Assembly: GCF_001641085.1 (NCBI RefSeq)
Contig: NZ_LXIE01000012.1
Location: 124,001 to 188,000, forward strand
Reading direction: 5' to 3'
Origin: Aequorivita soesokkakensis
Lineage (GTDB): Bacteria; Bacteroidota; Bacteroidia; Flavobacteriales; Flavobacteriaceae
DNA: 64,000 bases
Under the pieces are notes generated by a model that was given only the letters and a program-made list of their open reading frames with translations, searched no databases and had not been told where the DNA came from. Both the position numbers and the translations under genes were made by a program. Every line of letters begins with the position of its first letter. Position 1 is the first letter of the stretch. Positions 34,197 to 42,996 of the stretch are shown in pieces.

Positions 34197-35510
34197 TCAA
34201 TTTCTCAACTTTTCCAAAAAAGAAACAACTGAACTATGCGAAACCGCATTTTCTTTAAAATATTCCACTGCATTTTCCTTTTCTTCTTTTGTAGCTTCCA
34301 ATTGATTCAAAATATTCATCAAGTGCATTTTCATATGGCCTTTCTGAATTCCGGTAGTAACTAATGATCGCACTGCCGCAAAATTTTGAGCCAATCCGGC
34401 AACCGCCAAAATTTTCATCAATTCTTTAGCGTCGGGTTTTTGAAGAATTTCAAAAGCAAGCTTTGTAAGTGGGTGAAGCGAGGTCAATCCGCCAACAGTG
34501 CCAACTGCCAAAGGCAATTCAATCCAAAAAGTGAAAATATCATTCTCGATTTTCGCGTGTGTCAAACTTCCGTAATAGCTGTTTCGTGCGGCGTAGGCGT
34601 GTACACCAGCTTCTACCGCACGGAAATCGTTTCCAGTTGCTAAAACAACTGCGTCAACTCCGTTCATAATTCCTTTATTGTGCGTTACGGCACGTCGCGT
34701 TTCGGTTTTAGCAATGTCAATTGCGCGAACAAATTTTTCCGCAAAATGTTTTCCTTTGTAATGTTTAGTACTAAGTTCTTCCACTTTACAGCTCACTTCA
34801 GCCCGCACCAAACATTCGGGTACGTAGTTGGAAAGAATGCTCATCACTACTTCCGGGAAGGTTTCTTTTTTCTGAAATGCTTCAAAATTACGAGCCTCTT
34901 CTTCAAAAGTGTGCGCCATTTGTTCCAAACAACTGTTTATGAAATTGGCGCCCATCGCATCCAAGGTTTCAAAAGTGGCGTAAACATAAAAATAACCGTC
35001 CAAAATATGAGATTTATCAACCAGCGAAAGTTCCAAAAGTCCACCGCCACGGGCTTTCATGTTTTTTTCAAGAGATTGGATGCTGTCGCGAAGCTTCGGT
35101 TTTACTGCTTCAAAAAATGCTTCAATGCTTTTTTCACTTCCGTAGAAATTGAAATGAATTTGCCCGTTCTTTTCCGTTGAAATCACTTCGGCCTTAAAAC
35201 CCCCGCGTTCCAGCCAAAATTTGGCGGCATTGCTCGCTGCGGCAACTACCGAACTTTCTTCGGTAACCATTGGCAAAGCATACAGTTTTTCGTTGATTAA
35301 AAAATTTGGCGCAATTCCAAAAGGCAAGTAATAATTGGAAAGTGTGTTTTCAATAAAATCATCGTGAAGTTGCTGTAACGAAGCGTCTTCATTCCAGTAA
35401 TTCCTTAAAATTTGAATGGAATTTGGACTATTTTGCAGGTAATTTTCTGCAAGCCATTCAATTTTTTCAGCTTTCGTTTTTTTTGAAAATCCAGAAACGG
35501 GTTGGTTCAT
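34197..35510 (-). CDS. Hydroxymethylglutaryl-CoA reductase, class II type
   Basis: 437-residue class II (degradative-type in name) HMG-CoA reductase. Visible: FGIAPNFLINEKLYALPMVTEESSVVAAASNAAKFW near the N-terminus with catalytic Glu, DAMGANFINSC, HNKGIMNGVDAVVLATGNDFRAVEAG with catalytic Lys/Asp region and the VGGLTSLHPLTK tail. In flavobacteria this enzyme makes mevalonate for isoprenoids (quinones, carotenoids). The GHMP kinase gene follows 23 bases downstream, likely the same transcript. Confidence 0.92.
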   Translation of the reverse strand: MNQPVSGFSKKTKAEKIEWLAENYLQNSPNSIQILRNYWNEDASLQQLHDDFIENTLSNYYLPFGIAPNFLINEKLYALPMVTEESSVVAAASNAAKFWLERGGFKAEVISTEKNGQIHFNFYGSEKSIEAFFEAVKPKLRDSIQSLEKNMKARGGGLLELSLVDKSHILDGYFYVYATFETLDAMGANFINSCLEQMAHTFEEEARNFEAFQKKETFPEVVMSILSNYVPECLVRAEVSCKVEELSTKHYKGKHFAEKFVRAIDIAKTETRRAVTHNKGIMNGVDAVVLATGNDFRAVEAGVHAYAARNSYYGSLTHAKIENDIFTFWIELPLAVGTVGGLTSLHPLTKLAFEILQKPDAKELMKILAVAGLAQNFAAVRSLVTTGIQKGHMKMHLMNILNQLEATKEEKENAVEYFKENAVSHSSVVSFLEKLRN

Positions 35511-35578
35511 CTAATTATGTAACATTGAATTGCAAAGATAGCGTTTCATAAAAATTTCTTCGGGAATCATTTGAAAAA

Positions 35579-35620
35579 GAAAGGTATTTAGAAACTGAAA
35601 TGTGTTCCTAAATACCTTTC
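35579..35620 (-). terminator. Terminator after the small basic-protein gene / trp operon end
   Basis: A 13-bp stem: GAAAGGTATTTAG (35579-35591) against CTAAATACCTTTC (35608-35620), 16-base loop. On the minus strand it is followed by CTTTTTC. A second small hairpin, CTTAAAAC (35629-35636) with GTTTTAAG (35645-35652), lies just before it. Confidence 0.75.
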
Positions 35621-35675
35621 GCAACTAACTTAAAACAAAAAAAGGTTTTAAGTCTCTTAATTTAAACTACAGATT

Positions 35676-35804
35676 TTACTTTTTGTTCTGCTGTTTTTTA
35701 ATGGTTTTTTTATCGATGTCAAAATCGTTTGTTTTTTGATTTGTGTTTCCCGTAGGGTTTGTAGGGTTTTTTTGCTCGGTTTTTCTTTCAAATTTCTTTT
35801 CCAT
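35676..35804 (-). CDS. Small charged hypothetical protein
   Basis: 42 residues from ATG 35804, which has an AAGGA box a few bases upstream, rare in this window; a longer reading to 35858 is less likely. The sequence is Lys/Asn/Gln/Thr-rich and low in complexity (starts MEKKFERKTEQKNPTN), with no membrane helix. It follows trpA on the same strand and is followed by a strong terminator. Reality as a gene is supported by the ribosome site and terminator only. Confidence 0.45.
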   Translation of the reverse strand: MEKKFERKTEQKNPTNPTGNTNQKTNDFDIDKKTIKKQQNKK

Positions 35805-35888
35805 GATTCCTTCTTTTTTGTTTATAATTGAATATCTAAAATAGAAAAATGAAATCACAAATTCCCTTAAACCCTTGCTAAAGAATGG

Positions 35889-36656
35889 TTAAACCTTCCG
35901 GATGGAGCCTACAAATGCTGAAATTCCTGCAATTCCTTTTTCTGAAAGCATTTTGATAAAAGCGCTGCCAATAATTGCGCCTTTTGCATATTTTGTGACC
36001 AGCTGAAATGTTTCCGAATTATTTATTCCGAAACCTACAATTTGAGGATTTGTGAGCGAAAGCGAAGCAATACGTTCAAAATAAGTTGTCTGTTCTGTGC
36101 CGAAACCTGAAGAACTTCCCGTAACGCTTGCGCTGCTAACCATATAAATAAACCCTTCGGAAGCAGCGTCAATTTGCCGAATTCGTTCTTCGGAAGTTTG
36201 AGGTGTTATCAAAAAGATATTGAGCAAACCGTATTTTTTGAAGATTTCAGCATAATGTTCCTGAAATTCTGCCAATGGCAAATCGGGAAGAATCAAACCA
36301 TCAATACCAACTTCTGCACACTTTTTACAGAAATTTTCAACTCCAAACTGAAGCACTGGATTAAAATAACCCATTAAAATCAAAGGAATAGAAACCGTTT
36401 TCCGAATATCTTTCAATTGCTCAAAAAGCAAATTTGTAGTCATTCCATTCTTCAAAGCCTCTTCGGAACTCTTTTGAATTGTAGGTCCATCTGCCAATGG
36501 ATCGCTAAAAGGCAATCCAATTTCAACCAGATCAATACCATTTTTCTCCAATTGTTGAAGAATTTCAACTGTGTCATCCAATTTCGGATAACCTGCGGTG
36601 AAGTAAATGGAAAGTAGCTTTTTGTTTGCTTTTAGTATTTGTTTAATTCGATTCAT
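35889..36656 (-). CDS. trpA: Tryptophan synthase alpha subunit
   Basis: 255-residue TIM barrel that cleaves indole-3-glycerol phosphate to indole, passed to TrpB. Signatures: FTAGYPKLDDT, VEIGLPFSDPLADGPTIQKSS (catalytic Glu), GIDGLILPDLPLAEF with catalytic Asp, and VGFGINNSETF phosphate loop. Last enzyme gene of the trp operon; separated from trpB by a small membrane-protein gene, an uncommon gap in an operon where trpB and trpA usually touch. Confidence 0.95.
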   Translation of the reverse strand: MNRIKQILKANKKLLSIYFTAGYPKLDDTVEILQQLEKNGIDLVEIGLPFSDPLADGPTIQKSSEEALKNGMTTNLLFEQLKDIRKTVSIPLILMGYFNPVLQFGVENFCKKCAEVGIDGLILPDLPLAEFQEHYAEIFKKYGLLNIFLITPQTSEERIRQIDAASEGFIYMVSSASVTGSSSGFGTEQTTYFERIASLSLTNPQIVGFGINNSETFQLVTKYAKGAIIGSAFIKMLSEKGIAGISAFVGSIRKV

Positions 36657-36707
36657 ATTAAAGTGAATAACTGTCAGATTTTAAAACCCGCAAGTTTGGT
36701 TTAAAAT

Positions 36708-37019
36708 TTATGAATAAATATATTTTGTAAAAATTAAGAAGTAGATATTATAAATGATAGCCAATAGAGTTAACAAAATACTTATTACTAAAAATTGATA
36801 AATAAACTTTTTTGAATACTTGTAATTTTTATAGGGAACTAAGCTGGTTAGAAGGGCAATTGCTCCTCCCCAAATTGAACATTGGATAAATCCAAGGAAA
36901 AATATTCCAAAAGAATTCAAAATAGTTCTTCCTTCATGCCACATAAAAACCAAAATAAAAGCATTAATAAAAGATAACATCATGAGCACTGCAACAATGA
37001 GTTTTAAATCTTTTTTCAT
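36708..37019 (-). CDS. Hypothetical small membrane protein inside the trp operon
   Basis: 103 residues, three predicted helices (LKLIVAVLMMLSFINAFILVFMW, ILNSFGIFFLGFIQCSIWGGAIALL, and FLVISILLTLLAIIYNIYFLIF). It starts 18 bases after trpB and ends 51 bases before trpA, same strand. No family recognised and no link to tryptophan is visible; it is AT-rich compared with its neighbours, which suggests a late insertion. Confidence 0.65.
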   Translation of the reverse strand: MKKDLKLIVAVLMMLSFINAFILVFMWHEGRTILNSFGIFFLGFIQCSIWGGAIALLTSLVPYKNYKYSKKFIYQFLVISILLTLLAIIYNIYFLIFTKYIYS

Positions 37020-37037
37020 AATTTCAAAAATAAGAAA

Positions 37038-38219
37038 TCAATAATTGAAATATTTAATATAAGTGTCTAAATCCTTGTCCCCACGCCCGCTTAAATTCAC
37101 AACAACAACATCATTTTGATTGAATTTTCGTGTTTCAAAAATGGCAAGCGCGTGGCTGCTTTCAATTGCGGGAATAATGCCTTCAAGTTTGCAAAGCTCT
37201 AGTCCTGCCTGCATCGCTTCATCATCGGTTATTGAAATAAATTCACCTCTTCCGCTCGCAAAAAGATTGGCATGCATCGGCCCAACTCCTGGATAATCCA
37301 AGCCTGCCGAAATAGAGTAGGGCTCCGTAATTTGTCCGTCCGCCGTCTGCATCAACAGCGTTTTACTGCCGTGAATAATCCCCACTTTTCCCAAAGCTGA
37401 AGTCGCTGCGCTTTCGCCACTGTCAATTCCTTTTCCGGCAGCTTCAACAGCAATAATTCCAACTTCAGGTTTATCCAAATAATGATAAAAAGCACCCGCG
37501 GCATTACTTCCGCCGCCCACGCAAGCAATCACAAAATCTGGGTTTTCGCGACTTTCTTTTTCTTTTAATTGTGTTTTTATTTCTTCAGAAATCACACTTT
37601 GAAACCTTGCAACCATATCTGGATACGGATGTGGCCCCACCACGCTACCTATTATATAATGTGTATCCACCGGATTATTGATCCAATCGCGAATGGCTTC
37701 GTTGGTGGCGTCTTTTAAGGTTTTGCTACCGCTTGTGGCGGGAACTACTTTGGCGCCCAACATTTTCATACGGGCTACATTTGGTGCTTGGCGTTTAATG
37801 TCGATTTCGCCCATAAAAACAATGCATTCCAAACCCATCAATGCGCAAACGGTTGCGGTAGCAACCCCGTGTTGGCCGGCTCCTGTTTCAGCAATTATTC
37901 GGGTTTTGCCCAAACGCTTTGCCATTAAAATTTGGCCGATTGTATTGTTTACTTTATGTGCGCCTGTGTGGCAAAGGTCTTCGCGCTTCAAATAGATTTT
38001 GGTATTGTATTTTTCCGAAAGTCGTTTTGCAAAATACAGAGGAGTAGGTCTTCCCACATAATCTTTCAACAATTGCCGAAACTCCATTTGAAAAGATTCT
38101 TCTGCCATTATTTTCAAATAATTCTGCCGAAGCTCTTCAACATTAGGATATAGCATTTCGGGAATATACGCTCCGCCAAACTCGCCGTAGTAACCCTTTT
38201 CGTTTACGTTATAATTCAT
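37038..38219 (-). CDS. trpB: Tryptophan synthase beta subunit
   Basis: 393-residue PLP enzyme making Trp from indole and serine. PLP lysine in [23 protein letters not shown] phosphate loop; [30 protein letters not shown]-terminus. It overlaps trpF by 11 bases, so the two are translationally coupled. Length fits the TrpB1 group. Confidence 0.96.
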   Translation of the reverse strand: MNYNVNEKGYYGEFGGAYIPEMLYPNVEELRQNYLKIMAEESFQMEFRQLLKDYVGRPTPLYFAKRLSEKYNTKIYLKREDLCHTGAHKVNNTIGQILMAKRLGKTRIIAETGAGQHGVATATVCALMGLECIVFMGEIDIKRQAPNVARMKMLGAKVVPATSGSKTLKDATNEAIRDWINNPVDTHYIIGSVVGPHPYPDMVARFQSVISEEIKTQLKEKESRENPDFVIACVGGGSNAAGAFYHYLDKPEVGIIAVEAAGKGIDSGESAATSALGKVGIIHGSKTLLMQTADGQITEPYSISAGLDYPGVGPMHANLFASGRGEFISITDDEAMQAGLELCKLEGIIPAIESSHALAIFETRKFNQNDVVVVNLSGRGDKDLDTYIKYFNY

Positions 38220-38880
38220 TTTTGAATCTTTTTAAATCTTCAATATTTTTCAATCCCGGCTCAATTTCAAATTTGCTGTTTACATCAATCGCGTGAATTG
38301 GAAGGTCGGTTTTTAGTAATTCTTTTAATTCATCAACTTCTTCCAAACCAATGCCACCACTTAAAAGGAAAGGAGTTTCGTATTTGTAGTTTTTTAAAAC
38401 TTCCCAATTAAAGGTTTTTCCATTGCCACCGTGATTATCACCTTTGGTATCGAATAAAAAAGCATCTACTTTTTTTACAAAATCACGTGTTTTGGAAAAA
38501 TCGAAAGAATCGTCAACGGGAAAGACTTTCCAAACTTCATAACCATCCCAAAATTTTAACCGTAAATACATATTTAGTGTTAGCACAAATTCCTTAGTTT
38601 CATTGCCGTGAAGTTGAATAACATCCAAATTGTATTTTTCAAAAGTTTCGAGAATTTCCTCTATTGTGGCATTCACAAAAACGCCAACTTTCTTTATTCC
38701 GAGCGATAGCGAAGGAATCTCTTCCAAATCAAAAAACCTCGGACTTTTTTCATAAAAAATAAAACCCAAATAATCCGGCTGAAGCTTTGCAACTTCAGCG
38801 ATGTTGTGTTTCATTCCGCAGATTTTCAGCCCCACCCCAGCCCTCCCCGAGGGGAAGGGAGTTTGATTTTTTTCTATCAT
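38209..38880 (-). CDS. trpF: Phosphoribosylanthranilate isomerase, with repeat-encoded N-terminal extension
   Basis: 223-residue isomerase of the fourth Trp step. Core motifs: KICGMK (normally at the very N-terminus), [30 protein letters not shown] and [27 protein letters not shown]. The first 18 residues ([12 protein letters not shown] among them) are encoded by a GC-rich palindromic repeat (38829-38861), so the enzyme carries an extension. A later non-ATG start near KICGMK is possible but no good one is visible. It overlaps trpC by 4 bases and trpB by 11. Confidence 0.9.
   Translation of the reverse strand: MIEKNQTPFPSGRAGVGLKICGMKHNIAEVAKLQPDYLGFIFYEKSPRFFDLEEIPSLSLGIKKVGVFVNATIEEILETFEKYNLDVIQLHGNETKEFVLTLNMYLRLKFWDGYEVWKVFPVDDSFDFSKTRDFVKKVDAFLFDTKGDNHGGNGKTFNWEVLKNYKYETPFLLSGGIGLEEVDELKELLKTDLPIHAIDVNSKFEIEPGLKNIEDLKRFKNEL
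38829..38861. repeat. GC-rich palindromic element inside the trpF 5' end
   Basis: On the minus strand it reads CTCCCTTCCCCTCGGGGAGG then a G-rich tail GCTGGGGTGGGGC. Arms CCCTTCCCC and GGGGAGGG pair as a hairpin. It is a variant of the elements at 2453-2481 and 42572-42605, and encodes in frame residues 7-18 of TrpF. Confidence 0.75.
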
Positions 38881-39659
38881 CTTAATTTATCTATAAAAGC
38901 TTTTGCAGTTTCGCCGGGATTTTCAGTTTTCATAAAATTTTCTCCAATCAGAAATCCTTCAAAACCGTAGGTTCTCAAATCTTTTATGGTTTCTGTGTCG
39001 CTGATTCCGCTTTCGGAAATTTTTACAAAATCGGCTGGAATTTCTTCTGAAAGCTTTTTACTGATTTCAATATTTACTTTGAAATTTTTCAGATTTCGGT
39101 TGTTTACGCCAATCATATCTACATTCGGCAAAAGTGATTTTTGAAGCTCTTCGAGATTGTGAACTTCCAATAAAACATCGAGCTTCAAGCTTTTCGCCAA
39201 AAACGAAAACTGCTTCAATTCTTCTGCTGAAAGACAAGCGGCGATTAATAAAATTGCGTCTGCTCCATAAGCTTTTGCTTCATAAATTTGATAAGGATCA
39301 ATGATGAATTCCTTCCGAAGAATTGGAATTGAAACTGTTTTTTCAGCCACTAATAAATCATCCAAGGAACCGCCAAAAAAGTTGGAATCCGTTAAAACGG
39401 AAATTCCCTTTGCACCTGCAAGTTCATATCCCGAAACAACTTCGGGTAACAGAACTTTGTCGTTTATAACCGATTTGCTGGGCGAGCGGCGTTTGTGTTC
39501 CGCGATAATTCCAGTTGTGGAAATTCGCAACGCTTCTGCCAACGATTTGGTTTCTTTTGCAAAAAGTGGAAATTTTTCCAGTAATCGCACGGGAATTGCT
39601 TCCTTTTTGGCGGATACTTCCTTGCGTTTATAAGTTGTTATGTTATCTAGAATTGTCAT
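38877..39659 (-). CDS. trpC: Indole-3-glycerol-phosphate synthase
   Basis: 260-residue TIM barrel closing the indole ring. ATG 39659 (MTILDNITTYKRKEV) is the family-like start; a longer reading adds 16 residues from the upstream inverted repeat and is not convincing. Motifs: EHKRRSPSKSVIN with catalytic residues, ILRKEFIIDPYQIYEAKAYGADAILLI, GVNNRNLKNFKVN, and SESGI. Overlaps trpF by 4 bases; 100 bases after trpD. Confidence 0.95.
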   Translation of the reverse strand: MTILDNITTYKRKEVSAKKEAIPVRLLEKFPLFAKETKSLAEALRISTTGIIAEHKRRSPSKSVINDKVLLPEVVSGYELAGAKGISVLTDSNFFGGSLDDLLVAEKTVSIPILRKEFIIDPYQIYEAKAYGADAILLIAACLSAEELKQFSFLAKSLKLDVLLEVHNLEELQKSLLPNVDMIGVNNRNLKNFKVNIEISKKLSEEIPADFVKISESGISDTETIKDLRTYGFEGFLIGENFMKTENPGETAKAFIDKLR

Positions 39660-39685
39660 TCGGTTTTTATTATTTTTTTGTCCGG

Positions 39686-39743
39686 TCGAGCGCAGTCGAG
39701 ACCTCATTTTTTTTAGTACTATTTAGTTCTCGACTGCGCTCGA
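39686..39743. repeat. 16-bp inverted repeat between trpD and trpC (24-bp repeat relatives)
   Basis: TCGAGCGCAGTCGAGA (39686-39701) is the exact inverse of TCTCGACTGCGCTCGA (39728-39743), 26-base spacer. Both arms share the GAGCGCAGTCGA core of the 24-bp repeat at 24224 and 28800; here two copies face each other and form a large hairpin in the trp mRNA between trpD and trpC. Confidence 0.8.
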
Positions 39744-39759
39744 ACTGACATTTCATTTT

Positions 39760-40752
39760 CTATTTCGATAAGTGTTTTAACTTTTTCAATGAATCCAATG
39801 CGTTTCGGGATTGTAAAGATTCCATCGCTTTTTCAAACCCTTCTTTTATGGTACAATTTTGAACTACTGAAATCGCCATTCCGGCATTTGCACAAACCAC
39901 ATTATTTTGGGCTTCGGTACCTTTTCCGTTTAAAATATTCAGAAAAATTTCGGCTGAATCTTTTACCGTTTCGCCACCAAAAATTTCTGATTCCTCAATT
40001 TGTTTCACACCGAAATTCTCAGCAGTCAAAATATTTTCCGAAGCTTTTGAAATCACTTTTACTGGTCCCGTTAACGAAATTTCATCATAACCATCCATCG
40101 CGTGAAGCACAGCGTAAATTTTCTCGCTTTTTTGATAGAGATAGCCGTACATCCGTGCCAGTTCCAAATCGAAAACGCCAACCAATTGATTCTTCGGAAA
40201 CGAAGGATTTACCATTGGTCCAAGCATATTAAAAAAGGTTTTTACACCCAATTCCTTGCGGATTGGCGCCACATTTTTCATAGCAGGATGGAAGAGTGGC
40301 GCGTGCAAAACACAAATTCCAGCTTCGTCCAAACTGCGTTTCAGAAAATCTTTTTCATTACTGAATTTTATGCCCAACGCTTCCATAACATTGCTGCTTC
40401 CGCTTACGGAAGAAACGCCATAATTGCCATGTTTGGTGACTTTTATTCCAGCGCCCGCAGTTACAAAAGATGCCAAAGTTGAAATGTTAAACGTGTTTTT
40501 TCCATCACCGCCAGTTCCGCATAAATCAATAGTGTTGTATTCGCTTAAATCAACCGATAGACAAAGGTCCAATAATGCATCGCGAAAACCTTCCAGCTCT
40601 TCCAAACTCACATTCCGCATCATATAAACAGTCAAAAAAGCGGCGATTTGACTTTGGTTGTATTTCCCTTCGGAAATGTTTACCAAAACGGTTCGAGCCT
40701 CGTCTTTGCTGAGTTGTTCGTGGTTTATTAATCTGTTTAAAATCTGTTTCAT
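39760..40752 (-). CDS. trpD: Anthranilate phosphoribosyltransferase
   Basis: 330-residue enzyme joining PRPP to anthranilate. ATG 40752 (MKQILNRLINHEQLSKDEA) is the family start; an upstream reading goes through a tandem octamer and is rejected. The phosphate motif is DLCGTGGDGKNTFNIST, with KHGNYGVSSVSGSSNVMEALG and GPMVNP... as usual. Lies 87 bases after trpG. Confidence 0.95.
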   Translation of the reverse strand: MKQILNRLINHEQLSKDEARTVLVNISEGKYNQSQIAAFLTVYMMRNVSLEELEGFRDALLDLCLSVDLSEYNTIDLCGTGGDGKNTFNISTLASFVTAGAGIKVTKHGNYGVSSVSGSSNVMEALGIKFSNEKDFLKRSLDEAGICVLHAPLFHPAMKNVAPIRKELGVKTFFNMLGPMVNPSFPKNQLVGVFDLELARMYGYLYQKSEKIYAVLHAMDGYDEISLTGPVKVISKASENILTAENFGVKQIEESEIFGGETVKDSAEIFLNILNGKGTEAQNNVVCANAGMAISVVQNCTIKEGFEKAMESLQSRNALDSLKKLKHLSK

Positions 40753-40758
40753 TGTTAA

Positions 40759-40782
40759 GTCGATGAGTCGATGAGTCGATGA
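40759..40782. repeat. Tandem octamer array, unit GTCGATGA, 3 copies
   Basis: Three exact units beginning 7 bases upstream of the trpD ATG. Same position logic as the heptamer arrays, but 8-bp unit. Confidence 0.8.
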
Positions 40783-40839
40783 GTTTATAAGTTTAGAAGC
40801 AAATACTGCCAACTGTTATTGAAAACTGAAAACTTTCTT

Positions 40840-41406
40840 TCAGCTTTCCACCCAGTTTTTAATAATCTGTTTTCCCATTGGTGTCAGTACACTTTCAGGA
40901 TGAAATTGTACTCCGCAAACATCATAAAACTTATGACGGATGGACATAATCTGTCCATTTTCATCTACAGAAGTAACTTCCAAAACCTCCGGAAAATTTT
41001 CTTTTGAAACTACCCAACTGTGGTAACGGCCTATTTCGAATTCTTTTTCAATTCCCTTAAAAAGTGGTTCGTTTTCCTTTAAAATTATCGCTTTCGTTGC
41101 AACGCCGTGAAAAACCTTACTCAGGTTTTCCAACTTTCCGCCAAAAACTTCACCGATGGCCTGTTGACCCAAACACACTCCAAAAATAGGTTTTGAAGTT
41201 GCGTATTTTTGGATTACTTCTTTCAATAATCCTGCTTCATCGGGAATTCCGGGACCGGGAGAAAGCAGGATTTTGTCGTAGTTTTCTACTTCTTCCAAAT
41301 AGAATTTATCGTTTCTTCTTACGGTTACTTCGCAATCCAATTCCTCTAAATAGTGAACCAGATTGTAAACAAAACTGTCGTAATTGTCAATTACTAATAT
41401 TTTCAT
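40840..41406 (-). CDS. trpG: Anthranilate synthase component II (glutamine amidotransferase)
   Basis: 188-residue class I amidotransferase that supplies ammonia to TrpE. DNYDSFVYNLVHYLEEL start, SPGPGIPDEAG, nucleophile FGVCLGQQAIGEVFGG, and catalytic HPESVLTPMG. Two bases separate it from trpE, so the two subunits are coupled. A PabA role in folate synthesis cannot be excluded but operon position argues for Trp. Confidence 0.94.
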   Translation of the reverse strand: MKILVIDNYDSFVYNLVHYLEELDCEVTVRRNDKFYLEEVENYDKILLSPGPGIPDEAGLLKEVIQKYATSKPIFGVCLGQQAIGEVFGGKLENLSKVFHGVATKAIILKENEPLFKGIEKEFEIGRYHSWVVSKENFPEVLEVTSVDENGQIMSIRHKFYDVCGVQFHPESVLTPMGKQIIKNWVES

Positions 41407-41408
41407 AT

Positions 41409-42848
41409 TTATATGTTTTCCGCTAATTCCAGCGCTTTTGTAAGTGCGCCGAGTTTGTTATAAACTTCCTGCAATTCGTTTTCTTCATTGCTTTCCGAAA
41501 CTACGCCAGCACCAGCTTGGTAATGCAATGTATGGTTTTTGCTCACAAAGGACCGAATGATAATTGCATGATTAAAATTACCGCTGAAATCCATAAAACC
41601 AATGGCACCGCCATAAAATTCACGACTTCGGTTTTCATATTTTTCCAGCAATTGCAGCGCTTTATGTTTTGGTGCGCCACTCAAAGTTCCCGCGGGAAAA
41701 GTGTCTGCAACAATCTGCATCGTTGATGTTTCGGGGTTTTTCGTTGCCGTAACTTTGCTCACTAAATGAATTACGTGTGAAAAAAACTGAACCTCGCGAT
41801 AGGTTTCCACTTTTACGTTCGTGCCGTGGCGGCTCAAATCGTTTCGTGCCAAATCAACTAGCATTACGTGTTCGCTGTTTTCCTTTTTGTCTTCGGAAAG
41901 TTTTTTGGCTAGCTCGGCATCCTGCTCGTCGTTTCCGGTACGTTTAAAAGTTCCGGCGATGGGGTGGATTTCTGCCGTGTTTCCTTTTACGACCAATTGC
42001 GCTTCGGGCGAACTTCCAAAAATTTTAAAATTTCCGTAGTCGAAATAGAAAAGATAAGGTGAAGGATTCACACTTCGCAAAGCTCTATAAACATTAAATT
42101 CATCACCCGTAAATTTCTGCGAAAACCGTTTGCTCGGCACAATTTGGAATACATCACCGCGCTGGCAATGCTCTTTGCATTTTCGCACCAACGCTTTAAA
42201 ATCTTCATCGTTAAGATTTGTGGTTCGTTCGCCGTTTCTTTCAAAAGGATATTCGGCAAAACTTTTCGCCTTTAAAATTTGCTCAATCTGCGGAATATTG
42301 TTTTCAGCTTTAAAAGTGTGGGCAAAAATATATGCTTCGTTATTGAAATGATTTATTGCAATTATGTTTTGGTAAACAGCATAGTATAAATCGGGCATTT
42401 CAAGATTTTCCTCTTTTTTTGAAAGTTCAATATCTTCAAAATAACGAACCGCATCAAAAGCCATAAAACCGAAAAGTCCGTTATTTATGAATTTATACTT
42501 TGAGGTTCCTTCGCTTTCGCTCGGAAGGAAAGAAGAAGCAAATTCATCTAAAATAGTTGGAACATTGTGTGAACATCCCCCTAAATCCCCCTTCGAAGGG
42601 GGACTTTTTAAATCGATAATCGAACTTTTCCCATCGGGAAATTGCTGAAAAATGATTTCGTTTTCAACTTTTATAGATGCAATTGGGTTAAAGCAGATAT
42701 AACTGAAACTGTTGTCGTTGGCGTGATAGTCGCTGCTTTCCAGCAAAAGGCTGTTCGGAAATTTATCGCGCAATCGCAAATACACCGAAACCGGCGTGAG
42801 CGTATCTGCCAGCAGTTTTTTTGAATATGTTTTTAAATTATATTTCAT
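41409..42848 (-). CDS. trpE: Anthranilate synthase component I, with repeat-encoded insert
   Basis: 479 residues from ATG 42848 (MKYNLKTYSKKLLADTLTPV). Converts chorismate to anthranilate; feedback site LLESSDY near residue 34-40, catalytic region GNTAEIHPIAGTFKRTG, DLARNDLSRHG and FPAGTLSGAPKHKA. A GC-rich palindromic repeat (42572-42605) is inserted in frame and encodes about residues 82-93 (SPPSKGDLGGCS), in a loop between the N-terminal strands. First structural gene of the operon, directly behind the attenuator. Confidence 0.95.
   Translation of the reverse strand: MKYNLKTYSKKLLADTLTPVSVYLRLRDKFPNSLLLESSDYHANDNSFSYICFNPIASIKVENEIIFQQFPDGKSSIIDLKSPPSKGDLGGCSHNVPTILDEFASSFLPSESEGTSKYKFINNGLFGFMAFDAVRYFEDIELSKKEENLEMPDLYYAVYQNIIAINHFNNEAYIFAHTFKAENNIPQIEQILKAKSFAEYPFERNGERTTNLNDEDFKALVRKCKEHCQRGDVFQIVPSKRFSQKFTGDEFNVYRALRSVNPSPYLFYFDYGNFKIFGSSPEAQLVVKGNTAEIHPIAGTFKRTGNDEQDAELAKKLSEDKKENSEHVMLVDLARNDLSRHGTNVKVETYREVQFFSHVIHLVSKVTATKNPETSTMQIVADTFPAGTLSGAPKHKALQLLEKYENRSREFYGGAIGFMDFSGNFNHAIIIRSFVSKNHTLHYQAGAGVVSESNEENELQEVYNKLGALTKALELAENI
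42572..42605. repeat. GC-rich palindromic element inside trpE
   Basis: On the minus strand CCCCCTTCGAAGGGGG (palindrome) then ATTTAGGGGGATGTTC, the same order as the intergenic copy at 2453-2481. Length keeps the reading frame open. Encodes PPSKGDLGG, a peptide also known in other flavobacterial proteins carrying such repeats. Confidence 0.85.
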
Positions 42849-42867
42849 TTCGTCAAAATATGTGAAT

Positions 42868-42900
42868 AAAAAAAGGCTTGTCGTGATTGACAAGCCTTTT
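42868..42900 (-). terminator. trp operon attenuator (terminator hairpin)
   Basis: AAAAGGCTTGTC (42900-42889 on the minus strand), 6-base loop AATCAC, GACAAGCCTTTT (42882-42871), then a T7 tract. It lies between the leader peptide stop (42929) and trpE ATG (42848), the position of a transcription attenuator. I could not trace a convincing competing antiterminator by eye. Confidence 0.88.
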
Positions 42901-42928
42901 CGTATATTTTATACTACAGGTGTTCTGC

Positions 42929-42985
42929 TCACGAGTTTTGCCGTAAGTTTTTCCACCACCAAGTATTTTGTGTAAATGTGTTCAT
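42929..42985 (-). CDS. trpL: trp leader peptide with three consecutive Trp codons
   Basis: An 18-codon reading frame, MNTFTQNTWWWKNLRQNS, ending TGA. Codons 9-11 are TGG TGG TGG (42961-42953). It lies just after a TATATTTG promoter box and before the attenuator hairpin. A short peptide rich in the operon's end-product amino acid is the mark of ribosome-mediated attenuation: Trp shortage would stall the ribosome on the triple Trp and prevent the terminator. Three Trp in 18 codons is very unlikely by chance in this AT-rich DNA. Confidence 0.9.
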   Translation of the reverse strand: MNTFTQNTWWWKNLRQNS

Positions 42986-42996
42986 TGTTTCGGGTT

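Noticed and set aside
34680-35180. 166-residue plus-strand frame opposite HMG-CoA reductase
   Set aside because: Antisense shadow of conserved reductase motifs.
39659-39707. N-terminal extension of TrpC (MRSRLRSTG...)
   Set aside because: Encoded by the inverted repeat between trpD and trpC; the family start MTILDNITTYKRKEV fits ATG 39659.
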